Assembly (NCBI RefSeq): GCF_000145255.1
Contig: NC_014394.1
Location: 1,178,001 to 1,242,000 of the forward strand
From: Gallionella capsiferriformans ES-2
GTDB lineage: Bacteria > Pseudomonadota > Gammaproteobacteria > Burkholderiales > Gallionellaceae
Direction: 5' to 3'
Length of the DNA stretch: 64,000 nucleotides
Positions 60,301 through 64,000 of this stretch are shown in pieces; position 1 is the stretch's first letter, and every line of letters starts with the position of its first letter. Under the pieces are notes generated by a model. That model made no database searches. It was not told the origin of the DNA and saw only the letters and a program-made list of their open reading frames with translations. Position numbers and translations under genes: made by a program.

Positions 60301-60415
60301 TGAGACCGAGGAGCAGCACACGCTTTTGCAGGATATCGGTTGCAATTATTATCAGGGTTATTTATTTGGTAAGCCGATGCCGATCGAACAGCTCGATGCC
60401 ATACTTGCACGCTAA
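57374..60415 (+). CDS. Membrane PAS-GGDEF-EAL c-di-GMP signalling protein
   Basis: The 1013-residue protein has an N-terminal membrane region with about six hydrophobic segments (about 28-190) and three PAS domains (about 210-325, 335-455 and 460-580). A GGDEF domain follows (motif GGDEF at 663-667), then an EAL domain (motif EALIRW at 795). The EAL domain keeps ELTES, DDFGTGYSS, KIDQSFV and AEGVET, so both synthesis and breakdown of c-di-GMP are possible. The signal sensed is unknown. It is a single-gene unit, convergent with the MFS gene. Confidence 0.93.
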   Translation: MHVKYDTSILKSEQTRNLFATHIPSLTASMLLAIILVYIQWDVVSHDVLVGWLILLEAVQLARMALVVRYQRNATVAEEVISARLMRFRFGVLVSGVIWGGASFLLFPQENLPHQMFLIFMLAGLTTASVVSYSADLVSAVIFALSIVTPLIARLLIVSDELAMAMAIAVLLYLGFLMVSLRLINRNLIENIRMRHEGELREAAMNVSKERYRLLLAHSPVGIFHYDLNFVITYCNARFAELIGCPVAQVNGLDLYNLSDNAVLPALTAALAGDRGYFEGQYQAVFNDGWIAMTCAASCDARGNVIGGIAIVESIHERKMAEMALALSNQKHDEERKLFQTILDNLPLGMWMLGVDGKIKFVNETFCNALGIAAHDFFDAGHYSDLLPLSIADKCKESDRACFMQGEPHYSTEWLPFTDGRAHLLEMTRVRLHDSANNVTGLIGLAADITERQKVESELRIAAAAFEAQEGMLITDRHNVIMRVNQAFTSITGYLAEEVLGKNPCFLASGRHDAGFYQSMWEGLNEKGKWEGEVWNRRKDGEIYPEYLLISAVKDIKNEVANYVATFRDITANKAAESEIKKLAFYDPLTLLPNRRLLTDRLNHALASSARNRNIGALLFIDLDNFKTLNDTLGHDMGDALLKQVALRLKSCIREDDTLARLGGDEFVVILENLSELAMDAATKAELIGEKILAALNQVYPLASQEYHGAASIGVTLFAGHALSIDELMKQADIAMYQSKKSGRNTLRFFDLDTQKIINERAELEIELRKAVDKKQLHLHYQIQLNSVGTPLSAEALIRWVHPVRGLISPAHFIPLAEDTGLILPIGQWVLDTACAQLHSWQDERFTQDLTLAVNVSAKQFHQKNFVALVKETVQRHAINPKLLKLELTESMLVENIEDIIVTMNALREMGIQFSLDDFGTGYSSLQYLKRLPLNQLKIDQSFVRELSSSSSDRAIVRTIVAMAESLNLNVIAEGVETEEQHTLLQDIGCNYYQGYLFGKPMPIEQLDAILAR

Positions 60416-60432
60416 TATTTTAATCGCCAGAG

Positions 60433-62001
60433 TTAGTTTTCAAGTGGCGTGTTGCGTGTTTCAGGCAGGAAAAAATATCCGATCACAAACGCCATGCCGA
60501 GCAAGACGGCCGGATAACCGACACCGGCCAGCGTATCGCCGGCTTTTACGCTGACGAGCGTGACCATAAACGGCGATAAACCGCCTATCCAACCGGCACT
60601 CAGGTTGTGCGGCAGGGCAACCGCGGTATAGCGCGTTCTAGCCGGAAAGAGTTCTGCCAGTGTCACGGTTTGCGGACCGGTGATCAGTCCGACTGCCGTC
60701 ACCGGAATCAACAACAGCAAAAAGATCATCCAGCGGTTGATTTGCGTATTGTCGGCTTTTTCTGGCCATCCCGCTTCGATCAGGGCGTGTTTGAGCTGCT
60801 CGGGGGAAAAGCCCGCGATGTCTGTCTGCGCAATCTGGACGCGGCTTTGCATCGCGCTGTATAGCGTATAGGACACGCCCAGTTTGGAGAGCAATTCCTG
60901 ATTGCGTTCGCAATCGTTGCGTACGTCGGTAAAAGGGCCGTATGCGCACGCTGTACCATAGAGCGTAACAGGCACATTGCGGTTAAAGCGCTCCAGTGCC
61001 GGATTACCATAGTGAAGCAGTCCCGTGAATACGGGGTAGAGCGTAAGCGCCCCGAGCAGCAGTCCGGCTAATAACACCGGCCTGCGCCCCACTTTGTCTG
61101 AGAGCCAGCCGGAAAATACCGTAAGCGGAAATAATACCAGCGTGCTGAGCATCACCAGCATGCCGGCGAGCTGGGGCTCTAATTTGACGACGTTTTTAAG
61201 GAATACGCTGGTGTACACCTGAGAGGAAAAGAACAGCAGGGAGCCACCGGCGGAAATGCAGAAAAATAACAATGCCATGCGTCCCAGCGTATGTCTGTCC
61301 GATAAACATTCGCGCAACGGCGCTTTCGATAAGGTGCCGTTCGATTGCATTTCCAGAAATACCGGCGATTCAATCATATTCATGCGGCTTTTAAGCGAAA
61401 TTGCCAGTAGTACAATTGACAGCAAAAAAGGGACGCGCCAGCCCCAGTTGTTAAAATCCGCTTCGCTTAGTGCTGATTGCAGCACGACAACTTGCAGTGT
61501 CGAGGCGAGTATGCCCAGCGGGCCCATCAATTGCAGTACGCTGGTATAAAATCCGCGCCGGTTGACGGGGGAATGTTCGGTAAGATAGACCGCCGCACCG
61601 CCGATTTCACCGCCGACGGCAAACCCTTGCAGCAGGCGCAATAGCAGCAGTAAGACGGGCGCCAGCATGCCGGCCTGCGCGTAAGTCGGCAGCAGTCCTA
61701 CGGCAAAGGTCGTGGTGCCCATCAGCATGATGGTTGCGATGAAGATCGGGCGCCGTCCGTGCTTGTCAGCCAAAGATCCGAATAGAGCGGCACCCAACGG
61801 ACGCACCAGCATGCCAACGCCGAAAGTGGCAAGGCTCGCGAGCAGGGCAGCGACAGGATTGTCCGGCGGGAAAAACAGTAAGCTGAAATAGGTCGCCAGG
61901 GACGCGAAGGTCAGAAAGTCATACCACTCAAGGAAGGTTCCGAAGCAGGCTGAAATGACCACTTTACGCTGGGTCGGGGTGAGCGGTGGGGAGGTAGTCA
62001 T
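60433..62001 (-). CDS. MFS transporter, metabolite:H+ symporter type
   Basis: The 522-residue protein has 12 predicted membrane segments and the MHS-family pattern: FGTFLEWYDFLTFASLA in the first helix, and the loop motif ADKHGRRP repeated as SDKVGRRP. It resembles ProP, ShiA and KgtP-type proton symporters, but the substrate cannot be told. A long loop of about 92 residues (about 331-423) with two cysteines (352 and 364) lies between two late membrane segments, probably on the periplasmic side. It is longer than the loops I expect in this family. Confidence 0.88.
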   Translation of the reverse strand: MTTSPPLTPTQRKVVISACFGTFLEWYDFLTFASLATYFSLLFFPPDNPVAALLASLATFGVGMLVRPLGAALFGSLADKHGRRPIFIATIMLMGTTTFAVGLLPTYAQAGMLAPVLLLLLRLLQGFAVGGEIGGAAVYLTEHSPVNRRGFYTSVLQLMGPLGILASTLQVVVLQSALSEADFNNWGWRVPFLLSIVLLAISLKSRMNMIESPVFLEMQSNGTLSKAPLRECLSDRHTLGRMALLFFCISAGGSLLFFSSQVYTSVFLKNVVKLEPQLAGMLVMLSTLVLFPLTVFSGWLSDKVGRRPVLLAGLLLGALTLYPVFTGLLHYGNPALERFNRNVPVTLYGTACAYGPFTDVRNDCERNQELLSKLGVSYTLYSAMQSRVQIAQTDIAGFSPEQLKHALIEAGWPEKADNTQINRWMIFLLLLIPVTAVGLITGPQTVTLAELFPARTRYTAVALPHNLSAGWIGGLSPFMVTLVSVKAGDTLAGVGYPAVLLGMAFVIGYFFLPETRNTPLEN

Positions 62002-62082
62002 GGCTTAATTCTATCAGGTGTTGCGTAATTTATCTCCGCAGGAGATGCAGCCGGGTGCCGTTGCTATTGCAGGTCGGTTAGG

Positions 62083-64000
62083 TCAGCGGGGACGCTGAAC
62101 CTTGAACCAGGTCGCATATAGCGCTGGCAGATAAAATAGTGTTAGCAGTGTCGCAACCAGCAGTCCGCCCATGATAACAATTGCCATGGGTCCCCAGAAT
62201 ACGCTGCGAGTGAGCGGAATCATCGCCAGTATCGCCGCGGCGGCCGTGAGCATAATCGGGCGGAAGCGGCGCACGGTGGATTCGACGATCGCATCCCAGT
62301 GCTCCATACCTTCATCCAGATCCTGAGTGATTTGATTGAGCAGGATGACTGAGTTGCGCATGATCATGCCTGAGAGTGAAATCATGCCCAGCATGGCAAC
62401 GAAGCCAAACGGTACATTAAAGGCCAGCAGCGAGGCCGTCACACCGATAATCCCGAGCGGCGCGGTCAGCAGGGCCAGCGTGACCTGTTTGTATTGCTTG
62501 AGTTGAAGCATCAGCAGTGTGATGATCAAAAATCCCATCAGTGGCAAAATTTCGATGATCGAATCCTGTGCCTTGCTGCTGTCCTCCATCGCGCCGCCAG
62601 CCTCAATCCGATAGCCCGCCGGCAGGGTGGCGCGGATGCCGGCAAGCTGGCTGTCGATGGCGGCGCTCACATCCGGTGCGCGCACGTCATCGGGAACATC
62701 GGCGCGCACGGTGACCACGGGACGCCGGTTCATGCGCCAGATGATGCCGTCCTCTTCCTTTTCGCTGATTTTGGCGATCTGGTTGAGGGGCACGGATTTG
62801 CCGTGTTCGCTGTAGAGGTTGAGCTGGCTTAGCGATGCCGGATCGCCACGCTCGGCAGATTCGGCGCGCGCAATAATTTCAATGCGTTTTTCGGCTTCGC
62901 GCAGGCTGGTGACCGATAATCCGGAAAGAAAAGCCTGCAGATTTCTGGAGATTTCCTGAGAAGACAAACCGTGGGAACGTCCTTTTTCCTGATCTACCTC
63001 GACGTTGAGAATGTGGATCTTTTCGTTTGAATCGAGTATTACGTTTTTGGTATCGGGATTTTTTTTCACGACGCCTGCGACTTGTTGCGCGATTTCGCGC
63101 AATTTTTCAGGATCGGTCCCGACCACTCTGAATTGCACGGGATAGCCGACAGGAGGTCCATTTTCGAGACGTGAGATGCGTAATCCTGAATCGGGATAGT
63201 CGGTATCGATCATTTTTCGCAGGCGTTTGAGTACGATCTCGCGAGCGGAGCTATCTTTGCTGGTAATCACAATCTGCGCGTAATTGACGCTGGGCAGTGG
63301 TAAATCCAGCGGCAGATAAAATCTGGGGGTGCTGCCGCCCAGATAGCTCGTGTAGTTAATGATGTTGACGTCATTCTGCAGTTCTTTTTCAACGGCAAGC
63401 GCAATGCGTTCGGTGGTGGAAAAAGGGGTTCCTTCCGGTAGCCAGATATCCATCAGCAGCTCAGGCCTTTCTGACGGCGGGAAAAACTCTTGTTCTACTT
63501 TTGAAAATCCCGCTACAGCCATCACGAACAGCAGTGTCGTCAATGCAAGCACGCTTTTTCTGTGATCCAGACACCCTTCAACCAGCACGCGAAAACGGGC
63601 GTAAAAGCCTTCGCGGTAATGGTCTGCCGTTGGTGCGTCGGCCGCTTTCAGCAGCCGGTAACCGATAAACGGGGTGAAAACCACTGCGACCAGCCACGAG
63701 ACGAGCAGGGCGATGGTGACGACGGCGCAAATGGAAAAGGTGTATTCGCCGGCGGACGACTTGGCAAGGCCGACCGGTAAAAAGGCCGCAGCGGTAATCA
63801 GCGTGCCGGTGAGCATCGGAAAGGCGGTACTGGTGTAGGCAAAACTGGCCGCATGCAGTTTGCTGTAACCTTGTTCGAGTTTGACCTTCATCATTTCAAC
63901 GGCGATCATGGCGTCGTCAACCAAGAGGCCCAGCGCGATGATCAGCGCGCCTAATGACACGCGCTGCAAGTCGATGCCGAATAATTCCATTAACAGGAAA
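62083..64000 (-). CDS. RND-family efflux pump, 3' part (gene continues beyond window)
   Basis: The visible C-terminal 638 residues belong to an inner-membrane RND transporter, which is normally about 1020 residues long. The start lies beyond base 64000. The fourth membrane helix carries the proton-relay pair in GLLVDDAMIAVEMM. The second periplasmic porter domain and helices 7-12 follow, with RNSVILLNQI and RPIMLTAAAAILAMIPL. Its type is HAE1-like (organic compounds). Metal (HME) pumps are less likely, but the substrate is not certain. The frame is open to the last base. Confidence 0.92.
   Translation of the reverse strand, partial: FLLMELFGIDLQRVSLGALIIALGLLVDDAMIAVEMMKVKLEQGYSKLHAASFAYTSTAFPMLTGTLITAAAFLPVGLAKSSAGEYTFSICAVVTIALLVSWLVAVVFTPFIGYRLLKAADAPTADHYREGFYARFRVLVEGCLDHRKSVLALTTLLFVMAVAGFSKVEQEFFPPSERPELLMDIWLPEGTPFSTTERIALAVEKELQNDVNIINYTSYLGGSTPRFYLPLDLPLPSVNYAQIVITSKDSSAREIVLKRLRKMIDTDYPDSGLRISRLENGPPVGYPVQFRVVGTDPEKLREIAQQVAGVVKKNPDTKNVILDSNEKIHILNVEVDQEKGRSHGLSSQEISRNLQAFLSGLSVTSLREAEKRIEIIARAESAERGDPASLSQLNLYSEHGKSVPLNQIAKISEKEEDGIIWRMNRRPVVTVRADVPDDVRAPDVSAAIDSQLAGIRATLPAGYRIEAGGAMEDSSKAQDSIIEILPLMGFLIITLLMLQLKQYKQVTLALLTAPLGIIGVTASLLAFNVPFGFVAMLGMISLSGMIMRNSVILLNQITQDLDEGMEHWDAIVESTVRRFRPIMLTAAAAILAMIPLTRSVFWGPMAIVIMGGLLVATLLTLFYLPALYATWFKVQRPR

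Noticed and set aside
62083-64000. Truncated RND gene as a pseudogene
   Set aside because: The frame is open to the window edge without stop or frameshift, so the missing N-terminal part is simply outside the window.

Overview
The window looks like chromosomal DNA of a betaproteobacterium. The evidence is the gene order thrS-infC-rpmI-rplT-pheS-pheT-ihfA-merR-like-tRNA-Pro, the run surE-pcm-nlpD, a fused aroA-cmk gene, and the chain gyrA-serC-serA-pheA-hisC-aroF-tyrA-aroA/cmk-rpsA-ihfB-lapA-lapB-pyrF-hldA-hldD. The protein sequences remind me of Gallionellaceae/Nitrosomonadales-type bacteria, but that placement is from memory and not proven by the window. Most of the DNA is core housekeeping sequence, with a few accessory islands.

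Layout. 1-1860: an unrecognised, probably 5'-truncated gene and an orphan NarL-type sensor kinase. 2020-9480: the translation operon (threonyl-tRNA synthetase, IF3 with a non-AUG start, L35, L20, both PheRS subunits), IHF-alpha, a MerR-like regulator and tRNA-Pro(GGG) with its terminator. 9644-13870: surE, pcm, nlpD, a radical SAM protein, a DUF3025 and a DUF3820 protein, tightly packed. 13939-19962: a membrane PAS/degenerate-EAL protein, NfeD plus an SPFH protein, a YajD-type HNH protein, Rep helicase and a DUF455 protein. 20324-25726: an OprB-like porin and a 1304-residue CBS/PAS/GAF/GGDEF/EAL protein. 25838-32386: one 2182-residue coiled-coil protein with a C-terminal membrane anchor. 32405-35752: glnD and map on the minus strand. 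35912-36592: two small glycine-zipper envelope proteins. 36758-57154: gyrA and then the long serine/aromatic/ribosomal/LPS gene chain, split by a 1.6-kb insertion sequence. 57374-64000: a membrane GGDEF/EAL protein, an MFS transporter and the 3' part of an RND pump gene.

How the genes work together. serC and serA make serine. aroF, aroA, pheA, tyrA and hisC make phenylalanine and tyrosine, and hisC also serves histidine. cmk, rpsA and ihfB follow as in the 'mixed-function supraoperon' described in pseudomonads. lapA/lapB and hldA/hldD belong to lipopolysaccharide assembly and heptose synthesis. Three proteins carry c-di-GMP domains: two with intact GGDEF and EAL motifs and one with a degenerate EAL domain.

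Most unusual observations. (1) The giant coiled-coil protein has no proline in its first 2107 residues. It carries ten consecutive repeat units of 112 residues (16 heptads), except one unit that is shorter by exactly two heptads. (2) A family of imperfect palindromic repeats has copies in the gyrA-serC and hldA-hldD gaps and a third copy inserted in frame inside aroA. (3) The insertion sequence between pheA and hisC has clear terminal inverted repeats, a 9-bp target duplication and a perfect 16-bp inverted repeat just before its transposase start. (4) The linker of nlpD and the tails of the two glycine-zipper proteins are encoded by short in-frame tandem repeats.
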